Shown here piece after piece: positions 11,201 to 22,242 of a stretch of 64,000 nt of DNA (the stretch's first letter is position 1; every line of letters starts with the position of its first letter). Source of the stretch: Apoderus coryli (lineage: Eukaryota > Arthropoda > Insecta > Coleoptera > Attelabidae); NCBI GenBank assembly GCA_911728435.2, contig OU452198.1, positions 5,084,001 to 5,148,000 on the forward strand. The letters are read 5' to 3'. A program made the translations under genes and the position numbers. The notes beneath the pieces are model-generated. The model saw nothing but the letters and a program-made list of their open reading frames with translations. It did no database searches and was not told the DNA's origin.

Positions 11201-12892
11201 TGAATATTCTTTCAAAGCGAAAAGCTCGACGATATTGCAGTGGTATTACAATTGAATACAATTCATTTTATCTTATTTTTAATGAATCACAAGAGGTATT
11301 TCTCCTTTCTGCGACTTGTGTCCTCTTTAGCCAAGCATCTTCAAGTATAATTTCTTCGCTTTTTTAAAAAGTATGTTAGTGGTCACCTCAATAGACCGCA
11401 CCGGCCGAAGTACGTCTTCGAGTGAACGCCATTGGTTTTCCCGGGCAAGATTCAACGTAAACTGATGACATATCTGTCATAATGGTCTGAACAGACTCTC
11501 CTTGCTTAGTAAGGAACTTTATAACGACGCGGTGTTAGATTTTCTTCATACATTTCCTTTTTTGTCCCGAGGAACTTGATCAACGATAGTTCCAAAATTA
11601 ATATCCAGCATAAGATAAAACTTGAGATTTATACTTTGATAAGTCATAGAACATGTAGCGACTAAAAACATCCCCACCATAAACTTCCATGCCCCCATTC
11701 CGCAGAATTAAAATCTTCAATTTTTCCAGAATTAGAAAAATAAAAAAGCCATCGCACTGTATTGCGTTTTGTCATCACAAAAACGCAATACAGTGACTAA
11801 TACACTGTACGCCACCTTCTCACTGAATGTGATAGGGGTTCACCTTGTACCGCAACTATATACACTGTGTCCAAGATAAGAATGGGATAGCATTGAAATC
11901 TTGGAAACGGTAGGAGTTACAAAGTTGGTTAAATTAGGGAAAAGTTATACAATTTAAACACCTTTTAAATGGTGTTTTCAAAAGTAAACTAACTTAAGCC
12001 GTTTTCGAGAATTTTTGAAAAAACGGTTTTTTGCAATTTTAGTTTTTATTTATTTCTGACATTATTTTTACAGATATAAAAAAATTAAAAGCATTTTCTT
12101 ATTGGTACTTCTTGATGAGATAAAGATAGCGTTTACAAATTTTGACTACGACGTATCGTTTTTGAAAAACCAGCATCAATTTCTTTCTTTTAAATACGGC
12201 CCTGGATTTTTTATTGTTAAATTTAAAGCCATTTTCAATTCAAAAATAGGTGGTATATCACATGTAATGGTTTAAACAAGTTTTCAGTTTTATTCGGTAC
12301 GCGTTTTTTTAAATTTAGTTGCAATTTTTGTGATTTTTTAAGTTACTAACGCTTTTCTCAGATGAATGTTTTACACAAAAAGTGCCAACTATGGCAAGTT
12401 TTCTTGAAGAATTTTAGAGAAGCTAAAACACTGAAAACTTGTTTAAATCATTTAATTATTGAATTGAAAATGGCTTTAAATTTAACAATAAAAAATCCAG
12501 GGACGTATTTAAAAAACGAAATTACTGATGGTTTTTCAAAAAAAATAATGTCAGAAATAAATAAAAACCAAAATCGCAAAAAACCGTTTTTCATCAAATA
12601 AACCCTTGTTTAAGGATTACGAAAACCTTAACTGACGGCAGTTTCGTTTCATCACTATAAAAGACTCCAAAAACTGTTCCTAATTAAGGCATCTGCACAA
12701 CATATTAATGGAATATTCCTAATCACTACAGTTAAATTATAAATATTGACTTACATCTTTTAAAAGTTCCCTTAACTTGTCTATTCTGTCGCCGTTCGAT
12801 CTCGTGGGAAGGTATCTGGCTTCAACCTGGGTCTTCAGCAAGCATAATGAGGCCAACAAAATTGTGGTGAGCAAGAAAACTTTTGAGAACAT
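8201..12892 (-). CDS. Proc: Proctolin prohormone, two coding exons
   Basis: Coding exons are 12892-12755 (46 codons) and 8329-8201 (42 codons plus stop), giving 88 aa. The start follows AAAC, a good insect context, and opens a signal peptide (MFSKVFLLTTILLASLCLL, cleavage after QVEA). RYLPT, the proctolin pentapeptide, follows immediately at residues 26-30, then Arg31 as processing site and RSNGDRIDKLRELLKD. The donor GTAAGT at 12754 and acceptor TTTTTCAG at 8330 join in phase 0, so RELLKD continues as LLENEIEKEE, as in known proctolin precursors. Proctolin is a secreted neuropeptide acting on muscle and heart through a GPCR. The 4.4 kb intron is full of repeats. A longer in-frame N-terminus from 12964 exists but would bury the signal peptide, so 12892 is preferred. 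Confidence 0.93.
8365..8590. repeat. Copy of the fold-back satellite unit in the proctolin intron
   Basis: ACATTGAGCGTAGGCAAGGG, TTCATACTCCCTAAACTTAT and TAGTGGAAAAAGGGTCAAAA match the units at 17.1-19.0 kb. The end (8543-8588, CCCGATGGCAGCCAGTCGG) is found again in inverse at 49944-49990 in a Pat1 intron. Confidence 0.7.
8591..9708. other. Proctolin intron, no further gene seen
   Basis: Very AT-rich, with A runs near 9210 and 9270. No ORF with recognisable motifs. Confidence 0.4.
9709..9848. repeat. Interspersed repeat, copy 1 of a pair
   Basis: GGCAGTCATTTTTAACACCC continuing to TTTAGAAACACC matches 14590-14730 almost base for base over about 140 bp. Both end in a CACC(T)TGTATA-type terminus, as in short non-autonomous DNA elements. 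Confidence 0.7.
9924..9965 (+). other. Conserved-flank hairpin motif, copy 2
   Basis: CTGATGATGGAACTGGTTTA continues AGTTCCGAAACATGTTTGG. The stem GGAACT/AGTTCC differs from copy 1 while the flanks are identical. Confidence 0.7.
9966..11860. other. Proctolin intron, no gene seen
   Basis: AT-rich. Repeat ends occur at 10788 (TACAGGGTGTTTCAAATG) and at 11029 (TACGAGGGTGGTTTGATAAG, reminiscent of a mariner end). No transposase could be read between them. Confidence 0.4.
11861..12600. mobile_element. Fold-back MITE, copy A (right end incomplete)
   Basis: It begins TACACTGTGTCCAAGATAAG, the terminal repeat of copies B (51764-52197) and C (54619-54752). Arm 12015-12285 is repeated inverted at 12362-12600; both arms contain GGATTTTTTATTGTTAAATT followed by TAAAGCCATTTTCAATTCAA. 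The apparent 79-codon ORF on the right arm is this repeat and not a gene. The outer right terminus is missing. Confidence 0.8.
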
Positions 12893-13223
12893 GTTTCTGG
12901 AAGCCAAAAATTCGTAATTAATACGACATAATAATGACAATTTTTCACTTTCCGTTATATCCAAGTATCAGATTCGTGAGATCCAGGAATAACATTTAAG
13001 ACAAATATGGCGCAGTACATGCATACGAGGGTTGCTTTTTATATTTCGGGATTAGAGAACAGAAAAAAATATTAATCATCGAAATTCACTTTATTGTTTT
13101 TCAAAATATAACTAAAATAAATAAATATACTGACAGTCAGTGTTGTATTTTATTTATTTTTTCTTTGACACTGCCGTATTTTGTATTAATGTAAATTGTC
13201 CCTTATTTTAGATTGGATTGTTG

Positions 13224-13263
13224 TGACTGATGATGGGAGTATAGACTCTAGAAACATGTCTCA
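13224..13263 (+). other. Conserved-flank hairpin motif, copy 3
   Basis: GTGACTGATGATGGGAGTAT continues AGACTCTAGAAACATGTC. The stem is GGAGT/ACTCT with one wobble pair. The flanks match copies 1 and 2. It lies in the inferred 5'-UTR intron of proctolin. Confidence 0.6.
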
Positions 13264-13600
13264 CACATCATAATTATAATAAAACTTTATGACGTCTTTT
13301 TTTTTCTTATAATTAATATTGCATTTCATTGTGAGAATTGACCATTTATTCAAGTTATTTAATTTAGATCAATAAAAGCTTCTTTTTATCGTGTAGATTT
13401 ATTTGTAGCTAGTACTTACCGAAGGGAAAAAATTTAGAGAAATCAAATAATAATCTAAACACAATATAATTTTAATAGAACTTATAAAATTATTCAACAT
13501 TTCGATAATTAATTTTGTTTCATCAGTGTTGTTCATATATTTATCTCACATTTTTTGTGGTTATTTAAAATTTTATAAATCTAAATTAAAACGTACTTAC

Positions 13601-13690
13601 TTTTTTTTTAAATTAAGAAATGTGCACTACACTTAATTAAAATGTTGTTGTTATAAGTTGCAAAAGCGACTAAAGGCTGTAATCTATGCC
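13601..13690 (-). other. Proc: Probable non-coding first exon of the proctolin gene
   Basis: The exon would begin about 30 bases below the TATA box and end at a strong donor, GTAAGTACG, starting at 13600. The matching acceptor CTTCCAG lies at 12897, four bases before the proctolin ATG. This gives a 0.7 kb 5'-UTR intron that contains hairpin motif copy 3. Inferred from splice and promoter signals only. Confidence 0.6.
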
Positions 13691-13710
13691 AAAAATGTTG
13701 AATTTCCGAA

Positions 13711-13718
13711 TTTATATA
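13711..13718 (-). promoter_or_regulatory. TATA box of the proctolin gene
   Basis: TATATAAA on the minus strand, about 25-30 bases upstream of the inferred first exon, in otherwise less T-rich sequence. It predicts a start site near 13690. Confidence 0.55.
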
Positions 13719-13973
13719 GCTACCCCAATTTTAAAATTCTATTGCGTAGGTAGATGCGCGCGGGAAATTGCCATTCCATGAGGGATGAATGAAGATTCGA
13801 TTTCATATTCGGGAAAAGATACCGCATCAGAAAAGTGTGGGGGGGGGGGGAAGGGATGACAGACATTTGATGTATTTTGTGTCTGTATGGTTGTTAAACA
13901 GAGCGTGAATAGTTTTTAAATTAATTTAGATGGGGGATGATAAATGGTTCTATAGGATGAATCAATTATAGTA

Positions 13974-14735
13974 TACAGGGTGTTTCAGAAAGACGTGGCA
14001 ATATTTAAGGGGGTGATTTTTCAGGTCATTTTATGCAAAAAGGTCCCGTAAGCAAACGTCAGGAAATGTATTGTAACAGTGATTTAAACTCGATTTGACA
14101 GACTTATGTTGCCCACACCAATGCATTTACAAATTTGGGTTGTGTTGTCCGCACCAATAGATTGTTTAAATATTTAAGATATAATTTATTTGTTTATTTA
14201 TTAATACAAATCAGTGGAAGCTTAATAATAATAATAATAATTGCTTTATGGCTCAACAGAAAATCCATTTACAGAGCAATCTTACAAAATTACTGAATAT
14301 TAATAATAATAATACAAATAAACCGAAACAGAAAGAAAGAAACATCATAGATTCAACTTAAATGTTCATTCAAAACACCCAAAACAGTACTTAAGTCATC
14401 AAAAAAAATATCACTCTCATCGCTTATAAAGTTATATGTCCGACACATTGTGTAGACAGGCGACTTCATCAACAAATTGGTCCTAGGTCGGTCGTTATAA
14501 AATAAATTAGAAGATCTCGAATTTTGCCTTGGTACCAAAAAATACAACTTTTGCAAGAGTTCAGCGCAATCAATCTTACTATGCAATATATTGGCAGTCA
14601 TCTTTAACACTCTGTATCTTTGTAAATAAAGACTTTTCGAAAGATTACAATTTAGGTTTTTTTCATGATTAGATGTCCCCAATTCGCTCACAAATTTTGG
14701 CCATGTCTTTCTGAAACACCCTGTATAATAACCCG
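13974..14735. mobile_element. Element with TATACAGGGTGTTTCAGAAAG inverted ends
   Basis: The left end TATACAGGGTGTTTCAGAAA and the right end TTTCTGAAACACCCTGTATA are inverse of each other, delimiting about 760 bp. Inside are a LINE 3' end (14223-14590) and, at 14590-14730, the second copy of the repeat at 9709-9848. It is non-autonomous and composite. Confidence 0.7.
14223..14590 (-). mobile_element. LINE 3'-end fragment with (TTA)n tail
   Basis: The minus strand encodes the last part of a jockey/I-like ORF2: CAELLQKLYFLVPRQNSRSS, RPRTNLLMKSPVYTMCRTYN and a stop at 14353. A short UTR and an ATT/TTA microsatellite at 14223-14241 follow. The same C-terminus is seen at 27116-27337 and 63200-63434. 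Confidence 0.8.
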
Positions 14736-15480
14736 CACTACTATAGTCAACCGCTTTATACCTAGCATGAACCAAACTATCGGAGCTGGCACTTTCTCGG
14801 TAGGCGTGGTTTCAAAAAGAATTGAAACAGGCGCGCTCGCGAATTATTCACAAATATTCTTCGTATATTGAAAAATGTTCAAGACTCAAATACTCAAAAA
14901 GGTTAAGCTTCGTTCATCTTCGCCAAACGGTTCCAGACAGTTGGTTTATTGGATTGGGAGAACTGTTTGACAACACTGTTTCTATAACAGCCAATTTGAC
15001 AGTTCTTGACTGTTTTGGAGTACCTAACATGCGTTTGGCATTTCATCATGAACTTCTGCAGATGGAAATGTGCTTCATATTACATGAGCATGGGATGCAT
15101 AAAGTTTTCATCAACATTTACACGTTGAAATGTCGGTCTGAACATTTCGAGAGGAATATTTTCAATTGATTATGTTTAATAAATGTTACCGAGGTGAATT
15201 TTATCCAAATAGCCGTACTTAGCTGTCAAAGAATAATCCAAAACCTCGACCCCGCCTTATGAGCTGGAAATGAGCTATGATGTTCACTTCACTTGTGGAA
15301 ATTTTGGTCGATGGCTTAAGAATTAAACTTGTGTCCATTCAGTATACGGAAAATTAAAGATCTTAGTTCCGTGCTTGCAAATTCCACTTGTGCAGGAATT
15401 AAAGCCACATGATCATCGATTGCGCCGTACATTTGATCAATGGGCCGCAGGCAAAATTGCTATTGACTGCTACGAAATAT
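14736..15480. other. Unassigned region
   Basis: A plus-strand open stretch of 115 codons (14822-15169) has no motif I recognise, no splice support and low-complexity ends. I do not call it a gene. No terminal repeats were found. Confidence 0.3.
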
Positions 15481-16125
15481 AGCCTGATGGCAAAACCGCG
15501 ACTGTTTGGGTTTCTTGATGAAATGCTATCCGGACCCTTGCCTTTATCATATAGGGTAAGTGGACGTCGTGCTTTTGTCTTGACAGTTTTGGTTTGTCGA
15601 GTGGACTCGTCTCATTGTTTAGGTCATACTTGTTTGAACGATCACAATTTGTTTCTTATGAAGGTTTTGGATCACGTACGTTCTCGCCGACGTCTGGTGC
15701 GCCGCAGGGATCCAACCTAGGACCTCTGCTTTTTATAATATTCGTTAATGACCTGCTGCATTCGCTGAACTGTGGACGCCTGGCCTATGTTGATGGCCTT
15801 ATAAGATCTGCACGGTCGTAGATTGTGCACGTGACTGTGTCGCGCTCTAGAGCGACTTGGATGGTTTGAATGGATGGTGTAATGCAACTTGGTATTGGCA
15901 AGTGTAGTATTGTTAGTTACACAGGGTCTAGGAGTCTATATATCTGCGTCACACTAGTGCAATTGAATCTATTCAACGACGGTTTGCCTTTAGGAGGGAT
16001 GGTGCTTATTTGCTCCCTGGTACTGATCATGGACCTATTGCTGTTGGATTGTATTTGCCTGGTCGGCAAAATAAATATGTGGGTGCCGAGGTTGGCGACT
16101 AGGTTATCATTATCCTGCGAACTAG
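15481..16125 (+). mobile_element. Degenerate LINE RT and C-terminal fragment
   Basis: Plus-strand translation gives GLVSLFRSYLFERSQFVSYE, SGAPQGSNLGPLLFIIFVND and a decayed catalytic box LAYVDGL where family members have FADDL. After frame breaks come IGKCSIVSYT and IESIQRRFAFRRDGAYLLPG. Catalytic Asp loss and frameshifts make it dead. Confidence 0.8.
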
Positions 16126-16890
16126 AACGCTGAGAAAAAATATGAGGATCTGGACCCAAAATAGGCAGCAAATAATTAGTTCAAACGTTTTTCATGGCGA
16201 CAATTTCTGCAACAAATGCTTTGGGATAGTGTGACGCATCTTTAAATGCTTGAAATTTCTACACAAAAGGAACATGAAGTATCAGAAAGCACATGCATCA
16301 ATAAATCTTTAAAAATCTTCCTCATTTCCACAAAATCTATATCAAAATTAGCAATTTAATTATAAATTTATAGTTACAGTTTATCTGGCAATCAAACCTT
16401 GTAGATACAACCCGTTTTACATTTAAACTGGATCGAAGTGTGTACCTACACAATAACTATCCAAGTAAGTTTTGAAAAATAAAATATAATGAAGATAAAC
16501 AACAATAAATAAAGTGTGTCCTCCCTAAAATGTAATCTATTTGAAAAGTTTTATCTGGGGTAAGGTCAGAGGTCAACACGGGAATGGTAGTGGAAACAAA
16601 AGAATGCTGATGCGCTTCAGCTATTTTGTAGAAAGCATTTTTGGGGAATTTCAAAACTTGAGGTATAGTTTGTGCCAAACTATTTGTACCTACATATTCT
16701 TGATAACGTCTCAAATATATCAATCAATCAAAATACCATAACAGTCCAGAAGAAGAAAACTGTCTTCTTTTGCATTTATATGAGCTGCTCCTACTGCAAT
16801 ACCTACCAAACAGCCAGCGTTTTAACAGATATGTGAAAAGTCGAGTAGGTTACCAGATATACAATTTTTTATGGTATTTATACCATATTT
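16126..16890. other. No gene seen
   Basis: An 88-codon minus-strand open stretch (16723-16457) has no recognisable motif. The remaining sequence is AT-rich. Confidence 0.35.
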
Positions 16891-17159
16891 TCCCCATTTT
16901 TAGCTCTCCATATCATATATGTAATATATGTATATATGGAGACTATTAGTTTCATGAAAAAAAAAATTTTTTTAATTTCACCTGAAATACTTCTTTTTGG
17001 TCATTTTATACATAAATAAGTAGTTTTAAAAAAATGTCTGTCTGTCTGTCTGTCTGTCTGTATCCACGAAAACGCAAAAACCGCTTAACAGATTTTAACC
17101 AAATTTGGTACAAAAATACTATTGGACATGGCAAGGAGCTGATTAGATTTTGGGAAACA

Positions 17160-18990
17160 TTGAGCGTAGGCAAAGGGTTTAAAAGAGGGTTCAAAAATTA
17201 AAAAAATTCATAGTTCTTAAACTTATCCGAAATACTGCATAATTTTTCACGCATTTAATTGAATATAACCTAAACTATTGAACATAAAATATTAGACCAC
17301 ATTGGCGTTCGAAAATAGTGTAAAATGGGGTAAAAAAGATTAAAAAAAAACGTATTTCTTAAAAATAGCAGAAATATTAACTAGTTATTGATAGTTTTGA
17401 TAGAATATAACCTATAAAATGTGTCATGAATAACTTACTTTCATAGGCGTTCGTAAATAGTGGAAAAGGGGTCAAAACATAAAAAATATATATTTCCTAA
17501 ACTTATTCGAAATATGGAATAATTTTTCATAGTTGTGATACAATATAAGCTAAAAAATATTCCATAATAGAATTGGTTCACACAGGCGTTCGAAAATAGT
17601 TTAAAAAAAGGGTCAAAAACGAAAAAAAAAAACGTTTCCCAAATATACCAGAAAAATTGGCTAATTATATATAGCTTTGATATAAGATAACCTAAAAAAT
17701 GCAGCATAAAATTTTTATTCACATAGGCGTTCGTAAATAGTAGAAAAAGGGGTAAAATAAAAAAAATTAAAATGTAAAAAATTTTATATTTAACTAGATG
17801 AATTGGTGTTAAAAATACACGACAAAAATTAATGTACCATAGGCGTCCGTAAAAATTCTATAAAAGGGTCAGAAAAAATTTCTATCCGTGATAACTCAAA
17901 AACCACTTAACGGATTTTAACCACATTTGGTACGAAAATACTACAGGATAATTATAGGTGGTGATTAACATTGAGCGTAGGCAACGGGTTTAAAAGAGGT
18001 TTCAAAAATTTAAAAAATCATAGTTCTTAAACTTATCCGAAATATTGAATAATTTTTTATAGTTGTGATAGAATATAACCTAAAAAATGTTACATAAAAG
18101 AATTAATTCACACAGGCGTTCGAAAATAGTGTTAAAAAAGGGTCAAAAACGAAAAAAAAATGTTTCCCAAATATACCAGAAAAATTGGCTAATTATATAT
18201 AGCTTTGATATAAGATAACCTAAAAAATGCAGCATAAAATTTTTATTTACATACGCGTTCGTAAATAGTAGAAAAAGGGGTAAAATAAAAAAAATTAAAA
18301 TGTAAAAATTTTTATATTTAACTAGTTGAGTTGGTGTTAAAAATACACGACAAAAATTAATGTTCCATAGGCGTCCGTGAAAATTCTATAAAAGGGTCAG
18401 AAAAAATTTGTATCCGTGATAACTCAAAAACCACTTAACGGATTTTAACCACATTTGGTACGAAAATACTACAGGCTATTTATAGGGGGTGATTAACATT
18501 GAGCGTAGGCAAGGGGTTTAAAAGAGGGTTCAAAAATTTAAAAAAATTATAGTTCTTAAACTTATCCGAAATATTGAATAATTTTTTATAGGTGTGATAG
18601 AATATAACCTAAAAAATGTTACATAAAAGAATTAGTTCACACAGGCGTTCGAAAATAGTCTTAAAAAAAGAGTCAAAAACGAAAAAAAAATGTTTCCCAA
18701 ATATACCAGAAAAGTTGGCTAATTATATATAGCTTTCATATAAGATAACCTAAAAAATGCAGCATAAAATTTTTATTTACATAGGCGTTCGTAAATAGTA
18801 AAAAAAGGGGTAAAATGAAAAAAAAATTAAAATGTAAAAAATTTTATATTTAACTAGTTGAATTGGTGTTAAAAATACACGACAAAAATTAATGTTCCAT
18901 AGGCGTCCGTGAAAATTCTATAAAAGGGTCAGGAAAAAATTGTATCCGTGATAACTCAAAAACCACTTAACGGATAACCTACAACATGCA
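17160..18990. repeat. Tandem repeat array, about 530-bp unit
   Basis: The marker TATCCGTGATAACTCAAAAA occurs at 17883, 18411 and 18943, so the period is 528 and 532 bases. Each unit also contains smaller sub-repeats built on AGGCGTTCG(A/T)AAATAGT followed by an A-rich tract. The first unit, merging with the left arm, is longer and more diverged, and the last is truncated. Confidence 0.85.
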
Positions 18991-19257
18991 GCATAACAAT
19001 TTTGTTTACATAGGCGTTCGTAAATAGTAGAAAAGGGGGCAAAATAAATTTTATAATAAAACTAAAAAAAAATCAATTATTTTGCGTACAAGAATTTGGC
19101 CTAGATCTGAAATATAAAATATCTGCGTATAAATAGTGCCTCCAAAGAGAAGAAAAAGGCACAAAACCCGATACAAAAAAAAAAATAGCTGATGTCTAAA
19201 ACAAAACAAAAATTTAGATAAATGACAAAAAGGTCATAAAATTATTACTTTTACACT

Positions 19258-19298
19258 TAAATATGGAGAGCTATTCGTGCCTCGAGGGCAACAGCTAG
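19258..19298 (+). other. Helitron-like 3' end inside the fold-back element
   Basis: GCCTCGAGGGC forms a short GC-rich hairpin a few bases before AACAGCTAG followed by T. This is the CTRR|T arrangement that ends Helitrons. It sits after the last satellite unit. It is suggestive only, because the hairpin is short. Confidence 0.4.
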
Positions 19299-19727
19299 TT
19301 TTTTCTTATGATACCTGTAGACCATCGAAGATACCATATATCCATGTTTATACCATTTTTTGCAAATGCATTCAATCCTTCACAATAAAATAAGTGCAGA
19401 TTGAAGTTTAAGAACTATGAATTTTTTTAATTTTTGAACCCTCTTTTAAACCCCTTGCATACGCTCAATGTTTCCCAAAATCTAATCAGCTCATTGCCAT
19501 GTCCAATAGTATTTTTGTACCAAATTTGGTTAAAATCTGTTAAGCGGTTTTTGCGTTTTCATGCATACAGACAGACAGACAGACATTTTTTAAAAACTAC
19601 TTATTTATGTATAAAATGACCAAAAACAAGTATTTCCGAAGAAATTTAAAAAAAAAATTTTTTCATGAAACTAATAGTCTCCATATATACATATATTACA
19701 TATATGATATGGAGAGCTAAAAATAAA

Positions 19728-21372
19728 TATGGCCTAATATGACCATTAGCTCTAATTGTCAATAAATGTTTTGATCTTCAAGAATTTCCAAGTAAATTAA
19801 AATTAACCAAAGTAACACCTGTTTACAAGAAAGGAGATCCGGGAAAGGTAAACAATTATCGTCCGATCTCTATTATACCAATCCTTTCGAAGCCAATGGA
19901 GCTTGCTTTTAATAATAGGCTATATAGTTTTCTCTATAAGTATAAACTGCTTTCAGACACACAGTATGGATATCGAAAGCAAAGATCTACCAAGCAGGCA
20001 TTGATGAGGTTAGTGCAGTCTATAGTGGGTGCAATGGAACAAGGACACATTCTGACGGCTGTATTTTGCGATCTTTCTAGAGCATTTGACTGTGTTTGTC
20101 ATGCGATTCTCTTAAAGAAACTGCCCCTATATGGCATTAGAGCAAATGCTCTTAATTTCATAAGATCTTACTTGACTGATCGACACCAGTTAGTTGACTA
20201 TATGGGAGAGAGGTCTGAAGTAAGGCCTGTGACAACCGGAGTACCCCAGGGCTGAATTCCTGGTCCACTTTTATTTATTATATATGTCAACGACTTATCA
20301 TCTTATTTGAGGGATACTCAAGTAATTCAGGATGCAGACGACACCACAATTTACCAGGCTTCCGAGGGTTTTAATAACGTAATCCAAACCAAATTAAAAA
20401 GTGCTGAGAATTGGGTTGCCTCTAACGGACTGTCTCTTAACTTCTCGAAAACGGAGAGGATTGATTTTACACTAAGGAAACATTTTACTAGCGAAAACAA
20501 TACTTATAAATTTCTTGGAGTAATTGTAGACCCAAAATTGACATGGAAAGATCAGATCGATTGCCTTGCCAAAAAATTGTCCAGTGTGGTTTATCTCTTG
20601 CGAAAACTATCGACTACATGTTCACAAGAAATCTTGCGTTGCGCATATATGGGATACTTTCAGGGCCTGATTAGTTATAGCGTTCTGTTTGGGGCAAGGC
20701 ACCGCAATGGCAAATTGTCTTTACAATTCAAAAAGCGGCTGTACGCGTAATGGTTAAAGCTGGATATAGAGAGCCATGCAAACCCTTCTTTAAAAAATTA
20801 AATATTTTAACAGTTCCTGCTCTGTATATTTGGCAATGCATTTTTTATATTAGGGAAAATCTCAATACTTTAATAAGTCATGAGGATCTACACTGTTATG
20901 AAACGCGGCATAAGAAAAACCTGTGTCTGCCCCGGCACAGATTAGCTTTGACTTATCGACAGTTTCAGGTTATGGCCGTTAGGTTCTACAACCACCTTCC
21001 TCGTCAGATAAAAGATATTGCAAACAACAATAAATTTAAAGTTGAAGTGAAAAAACAACTTCTTGAGATTGTCCCATATGACTATCTCACCTGCAAATTT
21101 TGAGTGAATTTTTTTACACTCTAGTGCTTTTTTAATCTTAAGTTATATTATAGTCTGTTGATTGTTGTTGTAATATTTGAATTGTGCCCCTTTAGACTAT
21201 TTATTGAAGTTTTAAGTGATTTTTATGTACTTTGTTTTACTGTTTTGTATTTGTACTATTTACACACGCATTTGTTGTTTGAGTATTTTGTTTGTTTATA
21301 TTGTATTTTTATTTATGTACATACTGAATGTGACGATGCCAATAACTATTGTTAGATAGGCAAATAAAGCAA
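19728..21372 (+). mobile_element. Jockey-like LINE, RT to 3' tail, one nonsense and one frame break
   Basis: The RT motifs appear in order: TKVTPVYKKGDPGKVNNYRP, YGYRKQRSTKQAL, FCDLSRAFDCV, TTGVPQG, VIQDADDTTIYQ (catalytic) and FLGVIVDPKLTWKDQI. The C-terminal domain continues to 21103. A stop directly after TTGVPQG (20255) and another stop/frame change at 20750 break it. The 3' UTR ends in AATAAAGC plus an A tail at about 21362-21380. It is 5' truncated at the edge of the fold-back element. Confidence 0.85.
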
Positions 21373-21380
21373 AAAAAAAA

Positions 21381-21973
21381 TTATTGTCAGTAATTTGTAT
21401 CCAGTCCTGTATTGAATATTAAAGTTATTTTTATCCTTCAATCATAAATATGGCTGATTGTTTGCCACATCTCGATTTTATTATATTGAAGAAATCCTAG
21501 ATAAAACATAAATATACCATACTCTTCTTCAATATACTATATTTTATTTTTATATGACAACACTGAGGACAGTGTTTTGTGTGAATTGGCGCTGTTCACG
21601 ATCAGACTGTCACCTGTCACTATACTCACCCAGCTCACCCTGTGACACGAATATATCGATATATATAGGTATATAAAATATCACTATTTTTCATTAGATA
21701 TAATTGTTACAGAAACCAGCGAGGATTTATCTCAGTTAATAAAAGTATTTGCTTCATTTTCATTTTAAAGGTTTCTGTGTAAATTTAAACAAAAATAATG
21801 ATACTTTAAAATGATAACAAACATCATTATTTTTCAAGCGAGAAGTCAATCGCCATATTTAATTTTGGGACGCCCTATATAAAAAGAGACTGGGCTAACA
21901 GGAATGGACATATAGGATCTCCAGTTTGTTATACATCAATGGTCCATGTATTTTCAAGGAGCCCGACGCGACG
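21381..21973. other. No gene seen
   Basis: AT-rich flank with TATA-like repeats near 21655. The last 10 bases read CGACGCGACG, the second half being the target duplication of the Transib element. Confidence 0.4.
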
Positions 21974-22242
21974 CACAGTGGTACAGAAGTCTAAATAGCT
22001 GGCCAAAACTATTAAAAAAGTTTTTCTAAAAATGCGGATTTTTACAATTAAATAAGTTCGGCAACATAGTAGAGTAGCGCGTAGCGTTAAAGATACGTCT
22101 CAAGGTCAACGACCTGCCGCAATACGCAGCACGAAAGTGACTCGAACAAGTGGAATCGTTAAACACGCACGCGCTTAAAAATAGGCTTTAATTTGTGAGT
22201 ACGTAAAAAAGTGTAGATTTAATTCATTTTTAATAAAACAAA

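Larger units (their letters stand above)
16897..19727. mobile_element. Large fold-back element with internal satellite, possibly Helentron-associated
   Basis: Left arm 16900-17224 and right arm 19407-19724 are inverse of each other over about 320 bp. From the outside in they share TAGCTCTCCATATCATATAT, a GGTCATTTTATACATAAATA block, a (TCTG)n tract and AACGCAAAAACCGCTTAACA. Between the arms lie about 530-bp tandem repeats. Small matching ORFs in both arms (17194-17006 minus, 19434-19619 plus) are products of the repeat. The mix of subterminal inverted repeats, tetranucleotide tract and tandem repeats recalls HINE/DINE-1 elements. That classification is inference, since no Rep/helicase gene is present. 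Confidence 0.75.

Noticed and set aside
12362..12601. 79-codon plus-strand ORF
   Set aside because: It is the right arm of the fold-back MITE; the inverse of the same sequence forms the left arm.
12893..12964. Upstream in-frame ATG for proctolin
   Set aside because: It would place 24 polar residues before the signal peptide, and a splice acceptor lies between it and the preferred ATG.
13027..13060. Mariner terminal repeat (GAGGGTTGCTTTTTATATTT)
   Set aside because: The motif resembles a mariner end, but no partner end or transposase was found.
13838..13850. Run of G bases
   Set aside because: A simple homopolymer; no G-quadruplex pattern of four separated runs.
14822..15169. 115-codon plus-strand ORF
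   Set aside because: No recognised motif and no splice or poly(A) support; kept only as an unassigned region.
17883..18990. CRISPR-like array
   Set aside because: Units are about 530 bp and near-identical throughout, with no alternating short repeats and spacers; the sequence is eukaryotic.
17006..19619. Pair of near-identical small ORFs (62 and 61 codons)
   Set aside because: They lie in the inverted arms of the fold-back element and include the tetranucleotide tract; they are repeats and not genes.
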